NCBI GenBank assembly: GCA_030674185.1
Contig: JAPXFY010000031.1
Span: 41,545,032 to 41,609,031, forward strand
Direction of reading: 5' to 3'
DNA length: 64,000 nt
Origin: Monoplex corrugatus
Taxonomy: Eukaryota; Mollusca; Gastropoda; Littorinimorpha; Ranellidae
Shown here: one piece after another, positions 44,617 to 56,164 of the stretch
Layout of the letters: every line of letters begins with the position of its first letter
How positions within the stretch are numbered: position 1 is the first letter of the stretch
Program-made: the position numbers and the translations under genes
The notes under the pieces: generated by a model
What the model was told of the DNA's origin: nothing
The model's input: only the letters and a program-made list of their open reading frames with translations
Databases searched by the model: none

Positions 44617-45180
44617 TCCCCCCGTGGGGATGCCGGGGGCTTTTTCAGTATAAACAGTATGCCCACTTTCTGGAAATTCTGTGGTTGAAATTTCCTCTTC
44701 TGTTGTCACTCTCTTTGTTTCTGTCTTCCTCCTTTGCTTTCTGTCATTTCTTCCTATCATTTTTTGCCTTGCTGGCCAATTATTGTATGCGTTCAATAAA
44801 GACTTACATACTTTCTTTTAAGATGGATAATTGGGTACATGTATTACGTGTATTTTTGGCTCTAAGGAAATGAGATGTGCGGAAGCAGTTCTAGGTGATT
44901 TAGGCCCGTTTTTATGTATATTTTAGAGTTCTTAGTTATGTTTAAATTTGTATTCAGGTATGTTTTTAAATCCTTTGTGTGATAAATTGGACGGAGTGGT
45001 CAGCTCCAGGGACATCTCCTTAAATTATGTGTGCAAATGCATTGATATGTGTACTTAATTATGTTTTCCTCTTTTTTTTTTTCCCCTGTTGAAGTATTGT
45101 GCAGGTTTTTGAAGACTAGCTCTGATATGGCTCTACACAGTCAGCTGCGCTTTAAACAACAGTAACAATGATAATAACAA
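44617..45180 (+). repeat. Interspersed family A, copy 6
   Basis: Full length, from CCCCCCGTGGGGATGCCGGG to GCGCTTTAAACAACAGTAAC plus AATGATAATAAC, directly downstream of the 37-bp satellite. Confidence 0.92.
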
Positions 45181-45182
45181 GT

Positions 45183-45322
45183 GATATTTCAACTGCAGTG
45201 TCTTCAGCATCACAGTGACCTGGAAAACGCAGAATGTAGAAAATGTTGATTTTTTGTAATAATGTTTGTAAAAAAGAGAAAGAAAAAGAAAGATCATTAG
45301 AATGGTTTGACCCTCATGTTTT
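45183..45322 (+). repeat. Interspersed family H, 3' fragment
   Basis: CACAGTGACCTGGAAAACGC, GTAATAATGTTTGTAAAAAA and ATTAGAATGGTTTGACC correspond to the 3' part of copy 2 (6940-7040). Confidence 0.5.
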
Positions 45323-45599
45323 TGTTGTTCTTTTTTCTTTTTTTTTTTCTTTTTCTTTTATAACTGTGTTCTCTTCTTCAACTAATAAAATGATGACTAT
45401 ACCACTCGTTTAACTTCAGGATTACGATGGATATTGCATGCTACTTAATCAGTTTAATTTGATGGGTCTGTCACTTTTTTTGAATGCCAAAAATCAATTA
45501 TTTTCTGTTTATGTCTATTTATATATTTATTTATTTATTTCAGTTGGTGTGCCTGTCGTCAGAGTTCTGTCTGTTATTCGTCTCTCAGTTTTCCAACAT

Positions 45600-45672
<73 letters not shown>

Positions 45673-45921
45673 TCTAACAAACATTCTCTCTCTTTCTCTC
45701 TCTCTTATTCTCCCCCCCCCCCTCTCTCTCTCTCTCTCTGTTTTCTACCATGCAGTCTGTCTCAGTTATCTGCCATGCATCAGTCTCTCAGTTTTCTAAC
45801 ATGCAGTCTCTGTCTGTCTGTCTGTGTCTGTCTGTCTGTCTGTCAGTTTTCTAACATGCAATCTCTCTTCCTTTCAGTTTTCTAACATGCAATCTCACTC
45901 TCTCAGTTTTCTAACATACAA

Positions 45922-45997
<76 letters not shown>

Positions 45998-46365
45998 TCT
46001 AATACACATCAGTCTCTCACTTTTCTAACATGCAATCTCTCACTTTTTCTTTCTCACTCTTTTTCTCTCCCTCTCTTTCTAATTTTGTTTCTCTCTGTTT
46101 CCCTTTTTGTTCTCTTTCTTTCTGTCTCACTGTCTCTCTCTTTCCTTGCCATCTCTCTTTCCTTGCCATCTCTCTCTTCCTTGCCATCTCTCTCTCTTTT
46201 CCATCCCACTCACTCTCTTTTCCTTGCTTGCTTTGTCTCTTCCCCTCCCCCCCACTCTCTCTCTCCTTTTCTCTATCTCTTACTTTTTCTTTCTTTACTT
46301 TCTGTCTCTCTCTTACATTCTCTCTTTCTCTTACTTTCTCTGTCTGTCTCTGGAAGTCTGGTTGC
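45600..46365 (+). repeat. CT-rich array with CAGTTTTCTAACATGCAATC units
   Basis: Long (TC)n blocks (45603-45667, 45918-45992) alternate with a ~20-bp unit TCAGTTTTCTAACATGCAAT seen about nine times, then CT/CTTTC-rich sequence. The Ser/Leu open frames are artefacts. Confidence 0.93.
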
Positions 46366-46388
46366 TTACTCTGGAATACTCGTTTTGC

Positions 46389-46582
46389 TTAACCCTTTGA
46401 CTCCCGCACCCTGTCCACCAGCATCTTGCATTGCCAACCATGCCAGCAGAGCAAAAACTTGACCCTTTGATTCCCTCACCCTATCCACCAGCTTCCTGCA
46501 GGAAGCTGGTGGACAGGGTGAGGGAATCAAAGGGTTAAGTTTTTGCAGTTGGTGGATAGGGTGCGGGAGTCAAAGGGATAAT
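46389..46582. repeat. Palindromic family B, copy 2
   Basis: TTAACCCTTTGACTCCCGCA ... CCAGCTTCCTGC|AGGAAGCTGGTGG ... GGGTGCGGGAGTCAAAGGGA. The inner palindrome is essentially perfect; the right arm is a little shortened. Confidence 0.9.
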
Positions 46583-46748
46583 TATATCATTGAAACTGTT
46601 TGCATCTTCTCTCTGTTCCTGCCTCTGTCTCTCAGTCTGCCTGTCTCTGTCTCTCCGTCAGTCTGTCTATCTGTCTGTCTTCTTCTTATTTTTCAAAAAT
46701 ACACCCACCTACATATATACATGTATGCACACACACATGAAAAAAAGT

Positions 46749-46750
46749 GT

Positions 46751-46823
<73 letters not shown>
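46749..46823 (+). repeat. TG microsatellite
   Basis: (TG)~37 after GTGTGTATG. Confidence 0.95.
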
Positions 46824-46824
<1 letters not shown>

Positions 46825-47335
46825 TGTACAAAATGGTCCGTCTCATCTTCAGTGGAATTGAAGCAGTCTTTGACAGTAATTTATGATTCATATTGAATGT
46901 CTTGCAAACTGTCCCCAAGTGCCTGTTGCCTGCGTGAGTTTATTGTATGATCTATAAAACAAACCAGGGTGTGGCTGAGGGCATGCTGTTCTACAGATTT
47001 TTTTCTGTTTGTGCTGTTTTTTGATTTTTAAATGTGTGTGTGCATAGTGTTGTGCCCACGCTGTGCAGGCTGTATGCTGCTCGTCCAAACTAAACGGACA
47101 AGTTTTCATAAACCACTGGTCACTGACATGACTTACAGGGTCTTAAACGTGCGTGTTTGATATGCTTCATGTGAGTACGCGTGACTGATTTTTTTTTTCT
47201 TGAGATCAGATTTTCCCATTGTTATCTACAGTGCGTGTTTGCTCCTGCAGAATGGGAGGGTATCTTAGCTCTTTCTTTTAATGTACCTTAGATGGACAAA
47301 GATGATGCGTGCGTTATACTGTTCTTGCATTCTGT
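46824..47335. other. No recognisable feature
   Basis: No gene or shared repeat seen. Confidence 0.4.
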
Positions 47336-47462
47336 CCGTCTCTCCCTCTTCTTTCTTTCTTTCTCTCCCTCTTCCTTTCTTTCTCTCTCTCCTCCTCTCT
47401 CTCCGTCTCCCTCCCTGCCTATCTCTCCCTCCCTCTCTCCCCCTTCTCTCTCTCTCTCTCTG
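47336..47462 (+). repeat. CT/CCCTC-rich tract
   Basis: TCTCTCCCTCTTC-type units, about 125 bp. Confidence 0.88.
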
Positions 47463-47805
47463 GGTTTTGGCGCTGTCTTAACAGTGGACTCTTCCCTTTG
47501 CTTCCTTAGTCGTCTTTTTTTTTCTTTCATGGGCTGCTTTGGGCATTTGATTTCTGTTTCTGGAGTCTGGGTCCCACCGTGCTTCTGTGCTGGGTTGTGT
47601 TGGGTCCTTTCCTGTCACGTTCTGTGTGCCATTGATGTTCCTGGTTCATAATCTCGTGTGCCATCTGTTGGTCTCGGTGAATGCTGCTAAAGGTGATGTG
47701 TGGTCAGGTGACTGCGCACTGATCATTCAAGCTTTCTCAACATTCATTCATTTTCTTGAAGTTAATCTGTACATCATTCAAACTTAGATAACATTCATTC
47801 ATTTT

Positions 47806-48002
47806 CTTACCCATTTTCGTGCTAGATTCCCGTTATCACTTGACTGAAAGTGATTTAGGCACTAACAGGTTTGCATGCATGTTGGCTTGGGAGATGCGAA
47901 AAATTACCTCCCTTTATCCATCAGGTGGAAGGTAACCCAGACAGGATAGAGCCCAGATCTTCCTGCTGGAAGGTAAACGTCTTACCCACTTTATGATCAT
48001 GT
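47806..48002 (-). repeat. SINE family 2, copy 3
   Basis: Minus strand: AGTGGGTAAGACG (A-box region), GATCTGGGCTCTATCC (B-box region), ACCTGATGGATAAAGGGAGG, CTCCCAAGCCAACATGCATG, then CACTTTCAGTCAAGTGATAA and TCTAGCACGAAA. Best preserved copy at its 3' end. Confidence 0.65.
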
Positions 48003-48039
48003 CTGACGTTTGGAGGGTATCTCATCGCGTCCCTCTCCC

Positions 48040-48445
48040 TCGCCGGGATCGGCGGTAGGAGCCACGCTCTACATCACAAGTTTTCTCCAGGTAACACGAT
48101 TGAGACATCTGGAGCAACCTCCTGGATCTCCAGGCCACAGACAACGATGTTGTTGAAATAGGAGGTGTGCGGTCGTCCTTTCACTTGCAGGACTGTTGAC
48201 GTCAGATCTGTTTTGGTGTTTATGATCGCATGGCCTACGTATTTCAGCTTTCTTTTGTTGATCTCTGTCAGCAGCTGGCGTCTGACATTCAGTTCTTCAA
48301 ACGTTATCGTTTGTTCTTCAGTCTGTCCATTTGACTCAGAGAAGTCGTCTGTAAAGAGACACATTTCAGCTGGATTGATTTAAGTTCTTTGTCTTTTCTT
48401 AGTGTCCAGGATTCGCATCCATACATTTGGAGGATATTGCCTTGT
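48040..48445 (-). pseudogene. LINE reverse-transcriptase C-terminus, second family
   Basis: Minus strand encodes TFEELNVRRQLLTEINKRKL, KYVGHAI.NTKTDL, STVLQVKGRPHTSY. This is the LINE pattern 'KRKLKYVGH...GKVEG..GRP' but distinct in sequence from the EMWFLRRML family. The frame breaks near 48090. No second copy in the window. Confidence 0.7.
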
Positions 48446-48570
48446 TAAAAAGGAAAGACATTGCAATTGGAAGATGTGGGCAAATAATTATTGGTTGGAG
48501 ATGTGTTGGCCAGAGGAGTTGCATGATACTTTGAAGGTTCTCTGTGCTGAAGGTTGACAGCGGGTAAGGA

Positions 48571-49119
48571 ATCCCCCTGTGGAGATACAGGGGACTCTTT
48601 CAGTGTTAATAATATCCCCACCTTTTGGAAATTCTGTGCTAGAAATTTCCTCTTTTCTGTCACTCGTTTTGTTTCTTTCTGCCTTGTTCCTTTGCTTTCT
48701 GTCAGTTAGTCCTGTCCTTTTTCTTGTCTTGCTGGTCTGTTCATCTGTATGTGTTCAATGAAGTCGTATTTTATTCTCTTTGGATGGACAATTGGGTACA
48801 TGTACTAAGTGCCTTTTTGGCTCTAGGGAAATGAGAGATGCGGAAGCAGTGTTACGTAACTTAGGCCTTTTTTTGGGCATATGTTTTAGTGTCTTTAGTT
48901 TTGTTTCAATTTGTATTCAGTTTGTTTTTTAAATCCCCGGTGTGACAAATTGTTCAACGCCAGGGGCATGTCCTTAGTGCATTGATATGTGTACTGTAAA
49001 TTTCTTTTCCTTTTTTTTTTTTCTTACCTGTTGAAATATTGTATGTTTTGAAACGGTTATAGCCCTGATATGGCTGTGTGCAGTCGGCTGGGCTGTAAAC
49101 AAAAATAACAATAACTATA
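48571..49119 (+). repeat. Interspersed family A, copy 7
   Basis: ATCCCCCTGTGGAGATACAG to GTCGGCTGGGCTGTAAACAA plus AATAACAATAAC. Near full length. Confidence 0.9.
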
Positions 49120-49598
49120 AGCTGGTAAGGACGCTTTCTGTCATTCTCCAGCAATCCGAACCATCAAAATCAATTTTAGAAATTAAAGTTGGTTGCTAAA
49201 AACACCCTCAAAGCAGCCACTGTTTGCAGGGAAAAAAGTGTCAAAAACGGTGGGTATCTCTCTATATTTGACCAGTAATGTCTTAGCTGAGCTGGGTACA
49301 TATACAGGGTTCTAGATATTTGTCACCATCGTGTTGCTGCAGTTTCGATACTGTATCGTGGGTGAGTGTCGATGACTATGTGTTGAGGACTTCCTGTCTT
49401 TCGGTGCTTCCTGCGTGGGTCAGCATCTGTAACCCAAAAAGATTGTTTATTTCAATTTCCTTGTAAGGTCGTAGTCTTTTGTTGTCAGTGTGTGTATGTG
49501 TGTAGATGTGAGTTAGAGACACGTGTTGTGATTCATTAGTAGGTCATAAATATGATGTGTCTCTGTGTGAGTGTGTGTGAGTGTTGTGTGTGAAAAGA
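49120..49598. other. No supported gene
   Basis: Mixed sequence; short TG patches only. Confidence 0.4.
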
Positions 49599-49790
49599 TT
49601 AACCCTTTGACTCCCGCACCCTATCCACCAAGCGCAAAAACTTGATCCTTTAACTCACTCATCCTGTCCACCAGATTCAGCAGGAAGCTGGTGCATAGGG
49701 CAAGGGAGTCGAAGGGCTTAGTTCTAGCTTTGCTAACATTGTTGACAATGCAAGATGCTGGTGGATAGGGTGTGGGAGTCAACGGGTTAA
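49599..49790. repeat. Palindromic family B, copy 3
   Basis: TTAACCCTTTGACTCCCGCA ... GGGTGTGGGAGTCAACGGGT TAA, with inner palindrome CAGATTCAGC / AGGAAGCTGGTG more diverged than in copy 2. Confidence 0.9.
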
Positions 49791-49839
49791 GACAGGTGAA
49801 AGGATTAAATTGAAACCTTTATATGTTAAAAAACGTGGT

Positions 49840-50005
49840 TGTGTGCATGCATGCCTGTGTGTGTATGTGTTGTATGTTTGCGTGTATGGATACATATATA
49901 ATTGCTTCTGTATATTTTACACTGTTTCTTACACAATATCTAATGCAAAGTGGGTCCAAATGCGTTTAGAGAATAGTGCTATACAAAAAGAGTTATCATT
50001 ATTAG
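49840..50005 (+). repeat. CR1-like 3' end module
   Basis: TG/TATG-rich start, then AATGCGTTTAGAGAATAGTG, CTATACAAAAAGAGTTATCA and an ATTATTAG tail, the same order as 33595-33975. Confidence 0.5.
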
Positions 50006-50080
50006 CGTAGTAGTAGTACATGTAGCAGTAGTATATAGTAGTAGAGCAGCAGGAGCAGCAGCAGCAGTAGTATTAATGTT
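50006..50080 (+). repeat. GTA/GCA trinucleotide run
   Basis: GTAGTAGTA..CAGCAGCAGCAG units. The complement of this pattern appears at 50703-50866. Confidence 0.9.
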
Positions 50081-50141
50081 GTCATTATTTTTAATGTATC
50101 TGTGTTTGTGTGAGTGTGCATGTGTATGCATGCTCGTGGGC

Positions 50142-50142
<1 letters not shown>

Positions 50143-50212
<70 letters not shown>

Positions 50213-50213
50213 C
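50143..50213 (+). repeat. TG microsatellite
   Basis: (TG)~35. Confidence 0.96.
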
Positions 50214-50700
50214 AGTATATAGCAGTTATGTATTAATTTTGATGTCTTGTCACAGTAGTCTTTCTTTACGGAACTCACTACTTGCAGAGAGCTGTTTCAT
50301 TTTGACTGTTCTTATTTCTGTCATGAATATGTCATCATTTGACAACACATGACAGAGTGAAGACACTGTTGCGCTTTTTCAATTAATGCTGAAAGATGTG
50401 CCCGTAAGGTTGGTTTGATGGACATGTGAAATCTTAGTTAACAGAATGAATAAAACTTTTGCTTTAGTTAGAGAGTTGGATTCGACTAGCTTGACAGACC
50501 CACTGTTCAGGCAAGACTAAAATAGTATTATTTCTTGAAAGTCTTCCGAACAGACATCGTTTCAGTTTGGTTTTCGGTAGTGCAGTACACTTGAAAACAC
50601 CGGCGTAATAGAATAGACATATTACAAACAGCACTTTGTGTCTCTTTCACAATTTTCAGAAGCTAAATTGTGAGTGAATGCTGTGTTGGTGAACACTGTG
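50214..50700. other. No recognisable feature
   Basis: No gene or shared repeat seen. Confidence 0.4.
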
Positions 50701-50702
50701 GG

Positions 50703-50866
50703 GCAGTCTACTACTACTACTGCTCTGCTGCTCTGCTGCTTGCTGCTGCTGCTACTACTACTACTACTACTCTACTACACCTACTACTACCCTATCATAC
50801 TACACTACTGCTCTACTACTGCTACTGCTACTGCTACTACTCTTCAGTATATAGTACTCTATAGCT
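50703..50866 (+). repeat. CTA/CTG trinucleotide array
   Basis: CTACTACTGCTCTGCTGCTG-type units over ~160 bp. Confidence 0.93.
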
Positions 50867-50926
50867 GCATGTACTTTTTTCTGAGATATAAGTGCCAGAG
50901 ACATGCGGTACTTTTTGAAAAATCAG

Positions 50927-51735
50927 GTGCCCACTGCCGCATGGCGTTGGCGACCATGGACTTCCAACCATCTCTATCTCTCGTTGCCCCCAGCATCTCC
51001 TCCACCCTCCTCATCTCCAGCCACTCTGCAAGTCCATCCAGCATTCTCTCCCTGGGTCTACCTGGTGCTCTCTTTCCCTCCAGCTGTCCCGTTGTGACCA
51101 GGTGCTCCAATCCCCCTTTCTCATAAAATGGCCTATAAATGTGGCTTGTCTTTTCTAATCTTCCTTATGAGTGATCTACTTGTGTCTGCCTCCATCAAGA
51201 CTGTTTTCGTTTGTTTTCTTTGCTGTCCATGGAACTCTCAACATTCTTCTGAGAAAACGAAGCATTCTCTCCCTGGGTCTACCTGGTGCTCTCTTTCCCT
51301 CCAGCTGTCCCGTATGTGACCAGGTGCTCCAAATCCCCCTTCCTCATAAAATGGCCTATAAATGTTGCTTGTCTTTTCCTAATCTTCCTTATGAGTGATC
51401 TACTTGTGTCTGCCTCCATCAAGACTGTCTCGTTTGTTTTCTTTGCTGTCCATGGAACTCTCAACATTCTTCTGAGAAAGCACACCTCGGCTGCCTCAAT
51501 CTTGCTCTGGCTTTTGCTTGCTGACTGTCCACGCCTCGCATCCGTACAACAGTATTGGTTCTAAATAACATTCAAGGACTCTCTTTCTGATGTTAATTGA
51601 TAGGCATTTGTTGGTAAGAATGCTTGTCATTCTTGAATGCTGTTTTGGCTTGGCCGATTCTGCCAGCTATTTCCGATGTGCATCTGCGTCTGATGAAATG
51701 ACCGTTCCCAGGTATTTGAACTTATACAGCAAAGC
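50927..51735 (-). pseudogene. RTE-type LINE 3' end with internal duplication (copy 3)
   Basis: Minus-strand copy. From high coordinates it holds a thumb region (GTVISSDGRCTSEIAG-like, ~51700), YGCEAW.V..QSQ (~51540), the conserved RRMLRVPWTAKK..ETVLMEA block and the LVTTGQLEGKRAPGRPRERM end. The 221-bp segment 51041-51261 is repeated at 51262-51482, so the LRRML-to-GRPRE part is present twice. Several indels; inactive. Confidence 0.9.
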
Positions 51736-51813
51736 TCTTTAGTTTTACGTCAGATTGTAGAAGCACTTTTGAGGGAGATGTTGAGTAGTTCGTGTGATTG
51801 TTGGTCTGACAGT

Positions 51814-52005
51814 TTAACCCTTTGACTCACACACCCAATCCACTAAGTGCAAGACCTTAACCCTTTGATTGCCTCACCCTACCCACCAGCTTTCTGCAGG
51901 AAGCTGGTGGATAGGGTGAGGAAATGAAAGGTTAAGTTTTTGCTTTGCTAGTATGGTTGGCAATGCAGGATGCTGGTGGACAGGGTGTGAGAGTCAAAGG
52001 GTTAA
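51814..52005. repeat. Palindromic family B, copy 4
   Basis: TTAACCCTTTGACTCACACA ... CCAGCTTTCTGC|AGGAAGCTGGTGG ... GAGAGTCAAAGGGTTAA. Both ends intact. Confidence 0.92.
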
Positions 52006-52317
52006 TAAACTAATCATCATTCATGGGTTAAAGGATGGATCAGTAATATTACTTTGATTAAATGTATATCATGATTATTTGAATAGCTATAAGGGCTTAG
52101 TGTGTGTTTCTGTCGGGTGAGTAGTACGATTGATAAATCTGCCATTGTGCATTATTTTTGTCCAGCAGTGGGTCATGGTTTTATAGTGTGGACCATGCAG
52201 TGATGATGACTTGTGCTCAATGACAAAGTAGTTGTGGAGTCAGAATATGCATACATACGTCAGGTTCTGATGGTTTGGACCATGTACTTCAGGAGTGGGT
52301 TACTGGTGGGTTCATCA

Positions 52318-52757
52318 TCATCATCATCATCATTCATCATCATCATGTGCCCTGCTGCATGGCGTTTGGTGATCATAACCCTCCGTATGTATCTATTCCT
52401 TGTTGCACAAGCGCATCTTTCACCATCTCTGTTCTCAGCCACCCTGCAAGTCCGTCCAATATTTTCGATACTTGGTCTACCTGGTGCTCTTTCCCTCCAG
52501 CTTTCCTGTTGTGACCAGGTGCTCTAATTCCCCTTTCCTCATAAAATGGCCTATAAATGTTGCCTGTCTTTTCCTAATCTTCCTTATGAGTGATCTTGTG
52601 TCTGCCTCCATCAAGTCTGTCTCTGTTTTCTTTGCTGTCCATGGAGCTCTCAGCATTCTTCTTAGAAACCACATCTCGGCTTCCTCAATCTTGTTTTGGC
52701 TTTGCTTGCCGACTGTCCACGCCTCACAACCGTATAACATTATCGGTTCTATATAAC
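52318..52757 (-). pseudogene. RTE-type LINE 3' end (copy 4)
   Basis: Starts (in plus coordinates) with a (CAT)n tail at 52314-52345. It continues through the final AMRQG-like block, LVTTGKLEGK, RQATFIGHFMRKGELE and RRMLRAPWTAKKTETDLMEA, to CEAWTVGKQSQ..IEEAEMW and EPIMLYGCEAW (~52740). Frame partly open; 5'-truncated. Confidence 0.9.
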
Positions 52758-52889
52758 AAGAGTGGCTCTTAGAACAGCAATTTTTACAAGTGCACTGGGT
52801 TTTTTCATTATTTATTTTGCTGTTGTTTTGTTTTGTTTCGTTTTTGCTCATGTTCTTTTATGTCATCTCTTATGAAAAAGGCCTTCGTC

Positions 52890-52891
<2 letters not shown>

Positions 52892-52964
<73 letters not shown>

Positions 52965-53022
52965 AGAGAGAGAGGTGTGTGAGAGAGAGAGAGAGTGTGT
53001 GTGAGTGTGTGTGTCAGCCCCC

Positions 53023-53055
<33 letters not shown>

Positions 53056-53172
53056 CTTTTTTCTCTCTTCTTCTCTTCTGTCTCTGTCTTTGTCTCTCTC
53101 TCTTCTTTCTCTCTCTTTCTCTCTCTTCTCTCTCTCTTTCTCTTCTCTCTCTTCTCTTTTCTCTCTCTCCAT
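52892..53172 (+). repeat. TG, GA and CT microsatellite complex
   Basis: (TG)~31 (52893-52955), AGAGAG/TGTG mixture (52955-53018), then TC-rich (53028-53172). Confidence 0.95.
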
Positions 53173-53278
53173 CTCTCCATGCGGCCACGATTTGATCTTT
53201 TTTTTTCTTTTTTTGTTCCCTAAGCGTTCCGATTTTTTTTCGGATGCATGCATTGCACGTTTGTTTGTTTTTTGTTAA

Positions 53279-53645
53279 CAATGCGATGATGTTGATGAGG
53301 ATGATAATCGTGATGCTATGGAATGCATCTAGGATGAGACCTGATGACAGGGCTGTACTCTACCTTTACTAACTTGATCAATTCTGGCGTCAGCTAGGCC
53401 CAGGAGATACAGACATTTGCGGTGCTGGTCAGAAGATTTGAGGAACACCCTCAGTGATGCATCCGTGAAGTGGATGAGACTTGACTGTGTGGTCCCAGTC
53501 TTCCCAATGAGCCCAGAGGACTCCCATCTCTGGTTAGGAGCCGAAAAATCCGACAATGATTTTTGAAGGGACTGGTCGGGATTTGAACCCACAACCTTCC
53601 AGTCAGTAGTCCGTTGCGTTGACCATTACACCACGGCGATTTGTC
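53279..53645 (-). repeat. SINE family 1, copy 2, full length
   Basis: Head at 53645: CGTGGTGTAATGGTCAACGC (A-box region) and GTGGGTTCAAATCCCG (B box). Body and GATGATG tail as in copy 1, but with a shorter spacer between body blocks (53520-53545). Confidence 0.9.
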
Positions 53646-53824
53646 TCAGTCGAAATATGTTTTCAACGTAAAAGAAACTTAATACTCGCGCAGACGTTCA
53701 TGCGATCTTTTGCTCTCATTCCATTGTGCGTGCACACACGCCTGCATATACTTGCACATACATACACGACACATGCATGCACACACATATGTGCATTCAT
53801 GTGCGCTTGCATGCACGCATACAC

Positions 53825-53834
53825 GCACACACAC

Positions 53835-53911
<77 letters not shown>

Positions 53912-53912
53912 T
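53825..53912 (+). repeat. CA microsatellite
   Basis: (CA)~38 with a CCCC interruption; CA-rich upstream to 53720. Confidence 0.95.
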
Positions 53913-54059
53913 CTGTATTTACACATTGCGAGGCACTTACTGCACAGTCCTGTAGGTCGTTTTCTTTGATTAAGCATGATTGTTGTATACCTGTAAATCC
54001 CACCTGCTCCTGTTTGTTTGCTTATTAGATTTTGTTCTTACTCCGTAAAGGGCCTGTTT

Positions 54060-54930
<871 letters not shown>

Positions 54931-55337
54931 TTAATCCTATGACTCCCGCACCGTATCCGTCATTTGCGAAACCTTAACCCTTTGATTCCCTCACCGTATC
55001 CACCAGCTTCCTGCGGGAAGATGGTGGATTGGGTGAGGGAGTCAAAGGGTTAAGGTTTTGCCTTGCTAGCATGGTTGACAATGCAGGATGCCGGTGGATA
55101 GAGTGCGGGAGTCAAAGGGTTAAGGTTTTGCCTTGCTAGCATGGTTGACAATGCAGGATGCCAGTGAATTAGGTGCAGGAGTCAAAGGGTTAAGGTTTTG
55201 CCTTTGTAAGCATGGTTGACAGTGCAGGATGCCGGTGAATTAGGTGCAGGAGTCAAAGGGTTAAGGTTTTGCCTTTGTAAGCATGGTTGACAGTGCAGGA
55301 TGCCGGTAGATAGAGTGCGGGAGTGAAAGGGTTAAAG
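54931..55337. repeat. Palindromic family B, copy 5, right arm amplified
   Basis: A normal left half and inner palindrome (CCAGCTTCCTGCGGGAAGAT) are followed by four tandem right arms of ~66-68 bp (GTTTTGCCTT.GCATGGTTGAC, GCAGGATGCC, GAGTCAAAGGGTTAAG). They start near 55051, 55121, 55192 and 55264. Confidence 0.92.
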
Positions 55338-55414
55338 AAGTTAGAACGGCAGTGTATTAAAAAGATTACGAGCTCGTACTCAGGCTCGTTCGCAAGCTGC
55401 AGTTTATTGATGGG

Positions 55415-55665
55415 TGTCCCTGTCCACCAGCACCCTGCATTGTCAACCATGCTGGCAAAGCAGAAACTTAATCCTTTGACTCCCTCACCCTGTCCACCAG
55501 CTTCCTGCATTGTCAACCACATTAGCAAAGCAAAAACTTAACCCTTTGACTCCCTCACCTTGTCCACAGCATCACTGCATTGTCAACCATGCCAGCAAAG
55601 CAAAAACATGACCTTTTGAGTCCCTCACCCTGTCCACCAGCATCCTGCATTGTCAATCCAGAGAT
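55415..55665. repeat. Palindromic family B, copy 6, left arms repeated
   Basis: Three to four tandem left-arm units (CCCTGTCCACCAGCA/TCC, TGCATTGTCAACCATG, AGCAAAGCAAAAACTTAACC, CTTTGACTCCCTCAC) without the matching right arms: the mirror image of copy 5. Confidence 0.88.
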
Positions 55666-55859
55666 ACGTAACAGAAAACGAGATGCTTGTTTTGAATATG
55701 TCTGATCTTGGTCATGAAAGATGAAGGTTGTATGTTGAATTTGTGTGGGTTGCTTGGCTTGGAAGGAAGAGTTCTGTTCAATATTTTGGGGCGGGATCTG
55801 TGCACAGTTTTAAACATTGGTATGCTTTCTGTTGTACTTTAGTTGGTTTTTGAATGATG

Positions 55860-56160
55860 ATATTTCCGCTTTATTATCATCATTATATTGTTAGTATTAG
55901 TGTTGTTGTTATTGTTATTATTATCATTATTGTTGTTTTTGTTGTTAGTATTATTATTATTATTGTTATAAGTAGTAGAATAGTAGTAGTGGTAATAGTG
56001 GTGGTAGTAGTAGTATTATTGGTCTGTAGTAGTAGTAGTGGTGGTGGTAGTAGTATTGTGTCTGTAGTAGTAGTGGTAGTGGTAGTGGCAATAGTAGTAG
56101 TGGTAATATTAGTAGTAGTAGCAGTACTAGTAGTGGTAGTAGTAATAGTAGTGGTTGGAG
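55860..56160 (+). repeat. ATT/GTA/GTG trinucleotide array, left part
   Basis: TTATTATTG-type units, then TAGTAGTAGTGG and GGTCTGTAGTAG. The LINE at 56165 interrupts this array. Confidence 0.92.
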
Positions 56161-56164
56161 GAAA

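Noticed and set aside
43317..44873. 518-residue repetitive open frame (MYVFSVVS...)
   Set aside because: Arises because a 37-bp stop-free satellite reads through in any frame; ends inside a family A repeat.
45438..46462. Ser/Leu-rich open frames
   Set aside because: CT microsatellite complex.
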